A stretch of 64,000 nt of DNA from Ravibacter sp964559125 (lineage in GTDB: Bacteria > Bacteroidota > Bacteroidia > Cytophagales > Spirosomataceae), in contig CAZLGW010000001.1 of the NCBI GenBank assembly GCA_964559125.1, positions 227,736 through 291,735 of the forward strand, in the 5' to 3' direction. Below the pieces are notes generated by a model. It saw nothing but the letters and a program-made list of their open reading frames with translations, was not told the origin of the DNA and searched no databases. Every line of letters begins with the position of its first letter. Positions within the stretch are counted from its first letter, which is position 1. Shown here in pieces: positions 16,543 through 26,301 of this stretch. The position numbers and the translations under genes were made by a program.

Positions 16543-19500
16543 ATGAAAAAGACTTGCTTTTTGCTTGTATGCTATTGCTTTGCCCTTACTTTGCGCAGTC
16601 AGCATATTGAATATTCCCCCCTTTACAATTCAGCGCAATTTGATGCGCAGGTTATCGATGTTTCCCGGCCGGTAGGAGCTACAAACGGTACAGCAGGGGT
16701 ATCGCCCGGGGGAGCTGCCGTCTATTCTGTCCCTGTTATGATCCCTCCTGGTACTAACGGCGTCGTGCCATCTGTGTCATTGGAGTATAATTCCCAGGCA
16801 GGAGCAGGAATAGCAGGGATGGGGTGGAGCATTTCGGGGCTTTCTGTTATTACCCGCACTCCGCAGAATATGTATTTTGACGCGACGGTAAGGCCGGTCG
16901 GGCTTAATACCGACGACCGCTTTGCACTTGATGGTCAGCGGATGGTGGTCAAAACCGGAACGTACGGAAGCAATGGCTCTGTATACGGGACAGAAATCGA
17001 AAGCTTTTCCGTGATTACGATCAAAGATATGCAGGGCAGCAACCCGAAGTGGTTTGAGGTAACAGATAAAAACGGGGTAAGCATGCAATACGGAAATACG
17101 GCCGATTCCCGCTTTATGAATGAAGACGGTACATCGGTAATTTCCTGGATGCTCAACAGAATCACTTATCCTGATGGCAATTATCTGGATTACGAGTACA
17201 ATACCTCCGGACGGGAACCGAGAATCACAAGGATGCTCTACACAGGGAACGTGGAAACCGGACTGTTGCCTTATAATGAGATCTCGTTTGAATATAAAAT
17301 AAGACAAAACGGCGACTTCTCAGACATCCGGACTATCTATACAGGCGGGGCTGCCCTGGCGAGCCGTTTCCTGCTGGACAGGATTATTGTCAGGGCAGAA
17401 GGAGAGATCGTCAGAGTCTACCAACTGACCTACGGAAATGATGGGATCAATTCCTACCTGCTATCCGTTCAGGAAGCAGGAAACGACGGAACCGCCCTGA
17501 ATCCCGCTATATTCAAATATGGAGACCAGCCGGCTGCCCGCAGCGAATATCATAATACGGCCATCCCGGGCGGTGAAAACCGGGAAACATTCTTCGGGGA
17601 TTTTGATGGCGACGGAAAGCAGGAGGTATTAAATGCTACGGTTGCAGAGAATCGAGATGGATTCCGGTACTACAGCGACTTTAAAGTTTTCAAAAAGAGT
17701 CATACCGGAAACACTTTCAGCTTATTAAGCACCACGACATTAGAGAATAATTATACGCTGGTCAATAAAATAGAGATACCAAACCAGCATTCGGTTATCA
17801 CAGGTGACTATACGGGAGACGGGATTGACGACGTAATTGCACTGAATATTTCCTACGGCAACGGTCAGTCGGTGTTGGAAAATGTAGCCATTTATGAAAG
17901 TCTGAACGGTGGCCTGCATTTTAATAAAATCACCCGGTCTGTCCAGCCGAACTATAATCGCATTCACGCAAGTAAGAAGTTCTTCTATCCCGGGGATTTC
18001 AATGGAGACGGAATCCCCGAGTACATAACGATCCTGGGAAACTCTGCAGGCGCTTACCGCGTTTTTCTGTGTACCGATTTCAGAAGCGGAGGAGCTTGCG
18101 GCGAGGTCACTGTTTCCGGCCCTTCCAACTACCCCACTCTTTCCTGGATTAATACCGAACAGATTTTTATCCTGGATTTTAACGGGGACGGGAAGCATGA
18201 TATCATGCTTGTGGGAGCATCGGGATCTGAAATATTCACATTGGATGGTTATACTGCAGTTAGGATCTATTCAGGGGGATTTCCTTCTGTGGGTAAAAAT
18301 ATCTATACGGGTGACTTCAACGGTGATGGAAAGACGGATATAATGCAGTCCGATAATGAAATTTCCAATGTCATAAAAGGAATATCTACCGGAACAACCT
18401 TTTTACAATCCGTCGTCACTCTTAGCTCTCACCTGCCGGTAAATACCGATCCTGTCGATGCCGAGCATAGGAATCAGCTGGTAATAGGGGATTATAACGG
18501 AGATGGGAAAAGTGATATTTACTATGACTGGCATCGGAAGAAATCGACGCCTATTCATCAGGGTAATCATGTACAACGTTTTACCGGTCATGACCTTTTC
18601 TATAGTAACGGCGACACATTTACCTATAGACAATTACATTATTCTGTTCACAGCCAGGATGAGTTTATTGATTACCGTCTCAGCGCTCTGCCTGCTCTTG
18701 ATACAAAATATACAACTATTGACATCAATGGAGACGGGAAGACGGACCTGATTTCTTCGCCGCATAACGGTGTGATTGGGGTTTGGCTTTTCCACGAAAA
18801 CGGAAAAGAAACCCTATTGGAGAAAGTTTCAAACGGTGTAAAGCATATCACAGAATGGAGCTACAAAAGCCTGGTTGAAGGTGGTGAATTCTATTCCAAA
18901 GGGACAACACCTTCCTCAGGTCCGGTCAATATCATGCAACCGGCCCTCAGTATGGTGCATGAATTTAAATCGGGCAATGGGATAGGAGAGGATTTTACGA
19001 AGCGGTACTCGTATAAAGGAGCCGTATTGCATCGTTCGGGGAAAGGCTTTCTGGGATTTGCAGGTGTGACCGTCCTTGATCTGTCTATGGATGTCAGGAC
19101 TATAAGCGAAAGCGAGCTGAATACTACATGGTTTTCCCTGGCTCCGCAAAAAACATCTGTTTACCTGGCTTCCGCTAACTGGCTTGTTTCGGAATCGATC
19201 TTTACCAATGAGTTTGTGGCTTCAGGAGCCAGGCGGTTTTGGATAAAGACAAGTGGTATCAGTCAAAAAGACAATGCCCTGGGAGTAACTACCTCTACGA
19301 TCAACACTTATGATAGTTACGGCAACATTACAGTCAGTACCGTAACAATACCTGGCGTACATACCACCCGGACCACTACTGGCTATGGGGCTTTCCCGGG
19401 GAGTATTCCCAATAAGTCCATTAGCATGACTGTCGACAACACCCGGTCGGGACAGTCTACCCATAGTGTCACGACTACCAATGGGTATAATGGCAAAGGA

Positions 19501-22500
19501 CAATTGACTACCCGCACGGATTTCAGCGGGCAATCCCAAAGTGTGATGACATCCTATAGCTACAACAGCCTGGGTAATGTTATCTCCACTTCTGTAAGTT
19601 CTTCCGGGATGACCACCCGCACAACCTCTGCCGGCTACGACGGGAAAGGAAGGTATGCCGAGAGCACCACCGATGAAATGGGATATACCGCCTCAGCTAC
19701 TTATAACCCTCGATGGGGCGTTCCTCTAAGCGTCACCAGCATGCAGGGGATCACCACCAGTTACGAATACGATCCGTTCGGAAGGCTCCGGAAGACCGTT
19801 TTTCCCATGGGCAACAACCAGGAGATATCCTATCATTGGGATATTTCCGCCAATCAGCGGTGGTATGTGCTGACAAGCGCTCCGGGCCACCCTGCAGATA
19901 AAACCTGGTATGATTTGTTGGGTCGAGAGATACGAAATGAAACGGAGCTCTTTGACGGGCAATGGTCGATCCAAATCAAAACTTATGATGCCAGAGGAAA
20001 CCTGCATACCACAACTGAACCTCATAAAGATGGAGAAGGCTATATTACTACCACTAACAGCTATGACTCTTTTAACCGGTTGTCAAGTGTGAACATGGGG
20101 GTATTGGGCAACACGATCCTATCTTACACTCCGACATCAGGAAACATGATTGTTACAACCAATGCTCCTTCAGGTACTACCTCCAAAACTACTGATGCGT
20201 CTGGCATGCTCATCAGCGCCACAGACGGTGGTGGTACACTTACTTATACTTATTATAGTCATGGAGGGCTCAAGACTGTATCAAATGGAACCGTAAATCT
20301 CACGACTAGTGAATATGATACCTACGGGCGACAAACCAAGCTCATTGACCTCAATGCCGGAACGACGGAATACGGCTATGATGCATTAGGCCGGTTGGTC
20401 TGGCAGAAAAGTGCCAAAGGAGAGGAAACAAACATCCAATACAACCTGGCTGGGCAAATCACCACCCGAACCGGGCCTGAAGGCTCAACCTCTTATACCT
20501 ATGGCACTACCAATAGCGGTATCGAAAAAAGAGGACTTATTAAAACAGTGTCCGGTTTTGAAGGCAACTCATCCGCCTACCAGTACAACGCGCTCGGGCA
20601 GCTTACCCATCTCACCGAGAATATCGACGGCAATTACACTATATCATATACATACAATTCTGTCGGAGAAATTGCCTCAATAACCTACCCTTCAGGATTG
20701 GTGATTACCTATGAGTACAATGAGAGAGGCTTTCCGAACAGGATCAGGCAAGGGCCTTCGACAGGCTCAGGCCCCGATCTTTATACTACCAACGGGATGA
20801 ATGGCAAAGGACAGGTCACGGGTTACAGTAAAGGCAATGGCAAGGTATCGTCCGTCGACTATGTGCACGGCTTTCCTACCCGCTATTATACCGATGGGGT
20901 ACAGGATCTGAGATTGGTCTGGGACTACCAGAGGGGGAACCTTTCTTCACGTGAGGATGTCAGGAAAGGCAAAACCGAAACCTTTATCTACGACTACTTC
21001 AATCGCTTGACAGGCGCCGGCGTATCAGGCGGGGTGCCTTTCAACATTGCTTATGCACCAGACGGAAATATCAGCAGCAAGACTGACGCGGGTATCTATA
21101 GCTATCATGCCGAAAAGATCCACGCTGTAGATGGAGTGACAAACCCGGCACCCTCCCCAATACCACTGCTGTCTCAGGATATTACCTATACCGCTTTCAT
21201 GCAGCCGCATACAATAAGTGAAAATAGTTATATTCTCGCCTATACCTACGGTACGGATTATAATCGCATCAAGTCGGAGCTCACGCGGGATGGAAGCGCT
21301 ATCAATGCCCGGTATTATTTTGAGGCAGGTTTTGAGAAAGACATAACCGGAGGTAACAGCCGATATATTCAATATATATCCGGCCCGGTGGGTCTTATAG
21401 CCATCGTTGAAAGTTTGGGCGGGAGCCACTATGTACATTATACCTACACCGATCATTTGGGGTCGATTCTTACAGCAACGGACCAGAGCGGGGTAGTAGA
21501 AGCTGAGCAGAGTTTCGACGCCTGGGGCCGGCGGCGAGATGTAGCCTCATGGGTGCCGCTCTCTCCTGTGGCAGCCACGGGGCTGCCTGTGTGGCTGTAT
21601 AGAGGGTACACGGGGCATGAGCACCTCGATCAGTTCGGGCTCATCAATATGAACGGACGGATGTATGACCCGGTATTGGGGAGGATGCTGAGCCCGGATA
21701 ATTATGTGCCGGATCCGCTTTTTAGTCAGGACTATAATCGGTATACTTATGCCAGGAATAATCCGCTGATATATACTGATCCGGACGGGGAGTTCTGGCA
21801 CATTGTTATTGGTGCTGCTTTAGGTGGAGGGATTAATCTGGGTATCCAGGCTGCATTGGGTAATGTCAATAGCTTTAAGGCGGGATTGAGAGTCTTCGGG
21901 CAGGGCGCGATAATGGGAGGAATGGCTGCCATAGGGTGCGCTTCGTGTAGTGTGGGGAACCTGGCGTTGGGGTCGGTAATGGCGGTAGGAAACTCCTATT
22001 TGCCCTCCTATCAGATACCATTGGGCAGCAGCGGATTCTCGGTATCGGTAGGGCTATCTGCTGGATTTGGTACCACTGGCTTATTTGCGGGAGCGAATGT
22101 TGGTTTAAATTACAGCTCCGAATATTTTTCAGCAGGATTCAGTTATGGTAACGGATACAATTTCAGGGATGGTATTACCGGTAAATCAGGCTGGAGCCAG
22201 TCTTACGGTGGGGGAGCAATTGTTGGAGGGAATGATTTCAGGGTCGGAATGTTTACCAACCAGTTTAAAGGAAGGGGACTCGACCAGCAGACCGGTACTT
22301 TTTATTTGGAAAGTAACGGTTGGTCGGCGTCATACGAAAACGACTGGATGTTTGGAGTTCCTATTTCAGATGGCGGCGACAGGTTCAGGACTACCGGCGT
22401 CAGGATTGCGAAAGGTGATTTCAGTGCGGGGTTGAATTTGTTTACGGGTGATCCGGGGTTGAAGTTTATTGATCGCGTAATGGAAGGAGCAAACAAGATT

Positions 22501-22740
22501 ACAGGGTTTATGGGTACATATAAAGAGGAACTTACACCCCAATACAGACTAGGTGCGCTGTACGGAGGATACAAGGGATACAGAGCAGGTTGGAACAGTG
22601 AAGGAATAAGGAATGTGTTCCAGAATAATTTTGCTCATGGGAAGGGATATGCCCATCCTCTCTTTGAAGTATTGAAGATAAAAGGAGCGCCTTACATTAA
22701 TTATTATCAAACCAGAAACAGGTATACGACATGGCACTAA
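16543..22740 (+). CDS. Giant SpvB / FG-GAP / RHS-repeat polymorphic toxin-like protein
   Basis: A 2065-residue secreted protein with a signal peptide (residues 1-19). Residues ~30-330 match the SpvB/TcaC N-terminal domain (SPGGAAVYSVPVMIPPGTNG, YNSQAGAGIAGMGWSISGLS). Residues ~350-735 carry seven FG-GAP/VCBS-type repeats with Ca-binding-like cores (FDGDGKQEV, FNGDGIPEY, FNGDGKTDI, INGDGKTDL). Residues ~1000-1700 are YD/RHS repeats (YDPFGRLRKTVFP, YNSLGNVIS), and the RHS core boundary is GRMYDPVLGRMLSPDNYVPD followed by NRYTYARNNPLIYTDPDGE at ~1705-1750. Everything after ~1750 is the variable C-terminal tip: a glycine-rich membrane-like stretch, then a domain with DRFRTTGVRIAKGDFSAGLN that recalls the 'polymorphic toxin type 23' group (recall-based, unverified). 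The stop overlaps the start of a small lipoprotein gene, the usual place for an immunity gene. A 15-base dispersed repeat lies in frame at 20756-20770. Confidence 0.88.
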   Translation: MKKTCFLLVCYCFALTLRSQHIEYSPLYNSAQFDAQVIDVSRPVGATNGTAGVSPGGAAVYSVPVMIPPGTNGVVPSVSLEYNSQAGAGIAGMGWSISGLSVITRTPQNMYFDATVRPVGLNTDDRFALDGQRMVVKTGTYGSNGSVYGTEIESFSVITIKDMQGSNPKWFEVTDKNGVSMQYGNTADSRFMNEDGTSVISWMLNRITYPDGNYLDYEYNTSGREPRITRMLYTGNVETGLLPYNEISFEYKIRQNGDFSDIRTIYTGGAALASRFLLDRIIVRAEGEIVRVYQLTYGNDGINSYLLSVQEAGNDGTALNPAIFKYGDQPAARSEYHNTAIPGGENRETFFGDFDGDGKQEVLNATVAENRDGFRYYSDFKVFKKSHTGNTFSLLSTTTLENNYTLVNKIEIPNQHSVITGDYTGDGIDDVIALNISYGNGQSVLENVAIYESLNGGLHFNKITRSVQPNYNRIHASKKFFYPGDFNGDGIPEYITILGNSAGAYRVFLCTDFRSGGACGEVTVSGPSNYPTLSWINTEQIFILDFNGDGKHDIMLVGASGSEIFTLDGYTAVRIYSGGFPSVGKNIYTGDFNGDGKTDIMQSDNEISNVIKGISTGTTFLQSVVTLSSHLPVNTDPVDAEHRNQLVIGDYNGDGKSDIYYDWHRKKSTPIHQGNHVQRFTGHDLFYSNGDTFTYRQLHYSVHSQDEFIDYRLSALPALDTKYTTIDINGDGKTDLISSPHNGVIGVWLFHENGKETLLEKVSNGVKHITEWSYKSLVEGGEFYSKGTTPSSGPVNIMQPALSMVHEFKSGNGIGEDFTKRYSYKGAVLHRSGKGFLGFAGVTVLDLSMDVRTISESELNTTWFSLAPQKTSVYLASANWLVSESIFTNEFVASGARRFWIKTSGISQKDNALGVTTSTINTYDSYGNITVSTVTIPGVHTTRTTTGYGAFPGSIPNKSISMTVDNTRSGQSTHSVTTTNGYNGKGQLTTRTDFSGQSQSVMTSYSYNSLGNVISTSVSSSGMTTRTTSAGYDGKGRYAESTTDEMGYTASATYNPRWGVPLSVTSMQGITTSYEYDPFGRLRKTVFPMGNNQEISYHWDISANQRWYVLTSAPGHPADKTWYDLLGREIRNETELFDGQWSIQIKTYDARGNLHTTTEPHKDGEGYITTTNSYDSFNRLSSVNMGVLGNTILSYTPTSGNMIVTTNAPSGTTSKTTDASGMLISATDGGGTLTYTYYSHGGLKTVSNGTVNLTTSEYDTYGRQTKLIDLNAGTTEYGYDALGRLVWQKSAKGEETNIQYNLAGQITTRTGPEGSTSYTYGTTNSGIEKRGLIKTVSGFEGNSSAYQYNALGQLTHLTENIDGNYTISYTYNSVGEIASITYPSGLVITYEYNERGFPNRIRQGPSTGSGPDLYTTNGMNGKGQVTGYSKGNGKVSSVDYVHGFPTRYYTDGVQDLRLVWDYQRGNLSSREDVRKGKTETFIYDYFNRLTGAGVSGGVPFNIAYAPDGNISSKTDAGIYSYHAEKIHAVDGVTNPAPSPIPLLSQDITYTAFMQPHTISENSYILAYTYGTDYNRIKSELTRDGSAINARYYFEAGFEKDITGGNSRYIQYISGPVGLIAIVESLGGSHYVHYTYTDHLGSILTATDQSGVVEAEQSFDAWGRRRDVASWVPLSPVAATGLPVWLYRGYTGHEHLDQFGLINMNGRMYDPVLGRMLSPDNYVPDPLFSQDYNRYTYARNNPLIYTDPDGEFWHIVIGAALGGGINLGIQAALGNVNSFKAGLRVFGQGAIMGGMAAIGCASCSVGNLALGSVMAVGNSYLPSYQIPLGSSGFSVSVGLSAGFGTTGLFAGANVGLNYSSEYFSAGFSYGNGYNFRDGITGKSGWSQSYGGGAIVGGNDFRVGMFTNQFKGRGLDQQTGTFYLESNGWSASYENDWMFGVPISDGGDRFRTTGVRIAKGDFSAGLNLFTGDPGLKFIDRVMEGANKITGFMGTYKEELTPQYRLGALYGGYKGYRAGWNSEGIRNVFQNNFAHGKGYAHPLFEVLKIKGAPYINYYQTRNRYTTWH
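20756..20770. repeat. In-frame copy of the CTTCGACAGGCTCAG repeat
   Basis: Fifteen bases inside the RHS gene, flanked as GGGC-CTTCGACAGGCTCAG-GCCC so that GGGC/GCCC and CTT../..CAG make a GC-rich palindrome-like unit. It is read in frame as the peptide GPSTGSGP, within the RHS repeat region. The identical 15-mer occurs inverted at 63929-63943. Confidence 0.7.
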
Positions 22741-23294
22741 GAGTGATAATATTTATTATGGGTTGTTTGATGACTTCGTGTATGAGATACCGCCCGATGA
22801 AAATACAACAGCAGGAATATCTGGGTAAAGGTTTTAGAACTGACGGATACTATTATAGTCAGGGAGAGGGTTATTCTGGCAAACACCTAACAGACACCCA
22901 TACTACTGTACTTATTTTTTATAGAAATGGCTTTTTTTCAAGTAGCGGATTTGGAACAAGTGAGCCGAGAGAAGTAGATGATCTGTTAACAAGTCAAAGG
23001 GGAGCTATGGCATTCCTAGAAGGCTCCGGCTACTACCACGTTTCCGGCGACAGCATCAGTATAGAGTTCTGGACAAATACCTCTCACTTTCCGGTACCTA
23101 CCGCAACCGTACCGGCTAAGATTCTGAATGATACTACACTCAAAAGCAATATCCTCGGACACTATAAAAATGATATATGGCATTTCAGGCAGCTGTCTCC
23201 CAAGCCCGACAGCACAACCCTATTTGATGAACAGCTTGAGAAAGGGCTGCCTATAAAGAGAGGGAAGAAGCAAAAACTGCTTGGCATAATTTAG
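22731..23294 (+). CDS. Small lipoprotein, candidate immunity protein of the RHS tip
   Basis: A 187-residue protein whose ATG lies 10 bases inside the end of the RHS gene in another frame, implying translational coupling. The N-terminus is a short lipoprotein signal (MALRVIIFIMGCLMTSC) with Cys17 as likely lipidation site. The body is beta-rich and polar (TDTHTTVLIFYRNGFFSSSG, GSGYYHVSGDSISIEFW) and I recognise no family. Position directly after the toxin-like C-terminus, small size and unfamiliar sequence fit an immunity protein; a lipoprotein would protect in the periplasm. That function is inference from context only. The next gene (permease, minus strand) is convergent. Confidence 0.6.
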   Translation: MALRVIIFIMGCLMTSCMRYRPMKIQQQEYLGKGFRTDGYYYSQGEGYSGKHLTDTHTTVLIFYRNGFFSSSGFGTSEPREVDDLLTSQRGAMAFLEGSGYYHVSGDSISIEFWTNTSHFPVPTATVPAKILNDTTLKSNILGHYKNDIWHFRQLSPKPDSTTLFDEQLEKGLPIKRGKKQKLLGII

Positions 23295-23360
23295 CATGAA
23301 TGTATCTGGACGTACGATCCTTGCACTTATCCGGGGCTACCCTAATTTATTAGTACCGGA

Positions 23361-24599
23361 TCACTTCTTAAAAACCAGCGCTTTCACCGGCTGTATTCTG
23401 GAAATAATAGAAGTGGGTATTAGTATAATCAGGCCGACGATAGCAATGGTTGCCAGGTTGATCCAAAGCAGGGTAGGCCAGTCTATCAGTATCGGGACAG
23501 TGTCTATGAAATAGTTGACCGGATCGAGCGGGATGATTTTGAACTGCTGCTGGATCAGGCAGAGCATAATACCTGTAAGATTACCATAAAGCAGCCCTTT
23601 ACGAAGGATATCGAGGCCAACACTAAAGAAAATCCGGCGGATCTGGCTGTTGGAGCTTCCTATAGTTTTAAGCAGGCCGATCATAGGCGTACGCTCCATG
23701 ATCATAATCAGAAGGACCGATATGATATTAAAGCAGGCAACTATCAGCACCAGCGTGATAAGAACAACCGTATTGGTATCCATAAGCATCAGCCAGTCGA
23801 AGAGAAGCCGCTGAAGATCCGTGATTTTCACCAGGAACAGGTCAGGCGGCATCTCGTTGTAAATTCTTCTATAGGATTCGTCAAGCTTGTGAAAGTCTTT
23901 AACGTAAAGCTCATAACTGCCCACCGCATGACTGTCCCAGTTATTGATACGTCTTAACAGGCCGATATCGCCTATCAGCATCTTGTCATCGAACTCTTCT
24001 ACGAGTCCGGTCTCATAAATCCCGACAACCGTCAGGTTTCTGACGCGCGGCGGCGACTGGACGAAATACATGAGCACTTTATCGCCGATTCCCAGGAGCA
24101 GTTCCTTTGAGATCTTCCTGCTGATGATAACCTCGGTTGTGTAGGTGGTATCGCTTGCCGAAGAGCCCAGCGTGATCGCGCGCCCGTCGACTATGCAACT
24201 GTTGAACCTCTGCCAGTCATAATCGGCGCCGACTCCTTTGAAGATAACGCCTTTCATTTCCGACTCGGTCTTTAATACGCCCGATTTGTGTATAATACCC
24301 TGCCATCTTGCCAGATCGGGAATTTGTTCAAACTGGCGGGTCAGGTATTCTGTTTCCGAAATGGGAGCTTCTTCGTAAAGATTATTCCCGGCAATCAGCT
24401 TGGTGAGCCTCATGTGAGAACCAAAAAGAAAGACCTTTTGCTGGATAGTATCCTTATACCCAAACAAAACCGCGAAAGTAATGATTGCCACTACAATTCC
24501 TATTGCAACGCCGGCTACCCCGATAACATACACGGTGGCCGAAAAAGTGCCGGCTGTATTGCGACGGATGCGTTGAGATATAAACGACGAGAATCTCAA
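23361..24599 (-). CDS. FtsX/LolC-E-like ABC transporter permease
   Basis: A 412-residue permease. The first membrane segment follows a short basic N-terminus (MRFSSFISQRIRRN, then VYVIGVAGVAIGIVVAIITF), a large periplasmic MacB-like core comes next (~50-280), and three membrane segments follow near the C-terminus (VVLITLVLIVACFNIISVLL, then LLYGNLTGIMLCLI, then LLWINLATIAIVGLIILI). ERTPMIGLLKTIGSSNSQIR is the characteristic FtsX-domain loop. Such proteins act with an ATPase (LolD/MacB type) in lipoprotein sorting or export; no ATPase gene is adjacent. It lies 29 bases downstream of porX on the same strand. A second permease of the same class is encoded at 50624-51850. Confidence 0.85.
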   Translation of the reverse strand: MRFSSFISQRIRRNTAGTFSATVYVIGVAGVAIGIVVAIITFAVLFGYKDTIQQKVFLFGSHMRLTKLIAGNNLYEEAPISETEYLTRQFEQIPDLARWQGIIHKSGVLKTESEMKGVIFKGVGADYDWQRFNSCIVDGRAITLGSSASDTTYTTEVIISRKISKELLLGIGDKVLMYFVQSPPRVRNLTVVGIYETGLVEEFDDKMLIGDIGLLRRINNWDSHAVGSYELYVKDFHKLDESYRRIYNEMPPDLFLVKITDLQRLLFDWLMLMDTNTVVLITLVLIVACFNIISVLLIMIMERTPMIGLLKTIGSSNSQIRRIFFSVGLDILRKGLLYGNLTGIMLCLIQQQFKIIPLDPVNYFIDTVPILIDWPTLLWINLATIAIVGLIILIPTSIISRIQPVKALVFKK

Positions 24600-24628
24600 G
24601 AGGGGAGCAAATTTGTGTTTGTCAATGG

Positions 24629-26197
24629 TTATTTCCCCCGTAAGCCCACAAACGGGATGATCATTTCTTCCATAGAGATACCTCCGTGCTGAAAGGTATC
24701 ACGGTAGAGGTTCACGTACTGATTGTAATTGTTGGGGTAGGCGAAAAAATAGTCTTCTTCCGCGAATACATAGGCGGTAGAAACATGTGGTTTCGGTAGG
24801 AAAAGCCGTTCCGGTTTACGGCATACGAAGATATGATCATCTCCGAATCCCAGGTTCTTGCCGTGCTTATACCGGAGATTTGTATTGGTCTCTCTATAAC
24901 CCACAATTTTAACAGGCTTCTGAACCCTTATCATGCCGTGATCGGTCGTTATGACCACCCTGCATTTCTTGTCTGCGATCCTTTTAAGAAGGTCCATCAA
25001 GGGCGAATGAAGCAGCCACGACCGGGTGATCGACCGGTAGCCTGCATCGTCGGGAGCGAGCTCCTTGATCATCTGCATATCGGTCCGCGCATGGCTCAGC
25101 ATATCTACGAAATTATAGACAACGGCATTGAACTGGTTGGTCATCAGGTTGGGAAGGTTGTCTACAAGCGCTTTCCCCTGGTTGCTGTTCAGGATCTTGT
25201 TATACGAGAATCTGATCTGGCCGAGCTGGTTTCTCTCCAGTTGTTTTTTGAGGAAATCGGCTTCGTAATTATTGAGACCCTCTTCTCCTTCGGGTGTATT
25301 TTCGTCGCTCACCCACCATTGAGGGAACATACGCTCCATTTCTGAAGGCATCAGTCCCGAGAAAATTGCATTCCGGGAATACCCCGTAGTAGTCGGAAGG
25401 ATAGAAAAGTAAGCGCTGTCTTCTTCTATAGTAAAGAACTCTTCAAGCAGAGGTTGTATCACCTTCCACTGGTCATACCTGAAATTGTCTATCAATATAA
25501 AAAAGAGAGGATCAGAGGAAGCTTTCAGCAGAGGAAATACCTTTTGCTTCATGATCTGGTGGGACAAAAGAGGTTTGTCTGCTTTCGGGTCATTCAGCCA
25601 GTCCTCGTAAGATTCTCTTATAAATTTGCTGTAATTGGAATTTGCCTCGCTTTTCTGCATAATGAATACTTCCGACATACCTTCATCGTCGGATTTTTCC
25701 AGCTCCAGCTCCCAGTAAACGAGCTTTTTGTAAATATCGACCCATTCGTCGTGGCCGAGACGGTCCTGGTACTGCATAGCCAGGCTACGGAACTCCTGCT
25801 GGTAGCTCTGCGTGGTTTTTTCGGTGATCAGCCTTTTGTTATCCAGTATTTTCTTCAGCGACAGTAAGATCTGGTTCGGATTGAGGGGTTTTATGAGGTA
25901 GTCATCGATTTTGGAGCCGATGGCATCTTCCATAATATATTCTTCTTCACTTTTCGTGATCATCACAACGGGCAGCGAAGGGAAAGTCTGCTTGATCTGG
26001 GCGAGCGTTTCCAGTCCCGACATGCCGGGCATCATCTCGTCAAGGAACACGATGTCGTAATCTTTCTTTTCTACTTCTTCCAACGCGTCTGAACCGCTGT
26101 TGACGGGGGTAACATTAAACCCTTTGTTGGTAAGAAACATTATATGTGGTTTGAGGAGGTCTATTTCGTCGTCTGCCCAGAGGATATTATAAGCCAT
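24629..26197 (-). CDS. porX: PorX, response regulator with PglZ domain controlling T9SS
   Basis: 522 residues. Residues 1-125 are a CheY-type receiver (ILWADDEIDLL; phospho-acceptor Asp53 in DYDIVFLDEMMPGMSG; T-to-K switch region VVMITKSEEEY and YLIKPLNP). Residues ~190-520 are a PglZ/alkaline-phosphatase-superfamily domain (FILIDNFRYDQWKVIQPLLE, SILPTTTGYSRNAIFSGLMP, VVITTDHGMIRVQKP). This combination is diagnostic of PorX, which with the kinase PorY regulates type IX secretion and whose effector domain is reported to hydrolyse cyclic oligonucleotides and phosphodiesters. No PorY is nearby, as usual. It agrees with the T9SS sorting domain on the 15867-16514 product. An imperfect -7 box (TATCTTTA on minus, 26221-26228) lies just upstream. 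Confidence 0.95.
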   Translation of the reverse strand: MAYNILWADDEIDLLKPHIMFLTNKGFNVTPVNSGSDALEEVEKKDYDIVFLDEMMPGMSGLETLAQIKQTFPSLPVVMITKSEEEYIMEDAIGSKIDDYLIKPLNPNQILLSLKKILDNKRLITEKTTQSYQQEFRSLAMQYQDRLGHDEWVDIYKKLVYWELELEKSDDEGMSEVFIMQKSEANSNYSKFIRESYEDWLNDPKADKPLLSHQIMKQKVFPLLKASSDPLFFILIDNFRYDQWKVIQPLLEEFFTIEEDSAYFSILPTTTGYSRNAIFSGLMPSEMERMFPQWWVSDENTPEGEEGLNNYEADFLKKQLERNQLGQIRFSYNKILNSNQGKALVDNLPNLMTNQFNAVVYNFVDMLSHARTDMQMIKELAPDDAGYRSITRSWLLHSPLMDLLKRIADKKCRVVITTDHGMIRVQKPVKIVGYRETNTNLRYKHGKNLGFGDDHIFVCRKPERLFLPKPHVSTAYVFAEEDYFFAYPNNYNQYVNLYRDTFQHGGISMEEMIIPFVGLRGK

Positions 26198-26301
26198 AAC
26201 AGGATTCTGAATAAAATTAATAAAGATAGTCTTCGTATATTCTAACGAAATACGACAGGAAGAAATTTCATACGCTGCCTCTTGCCTCGAGCCTTAAACG
26301 G

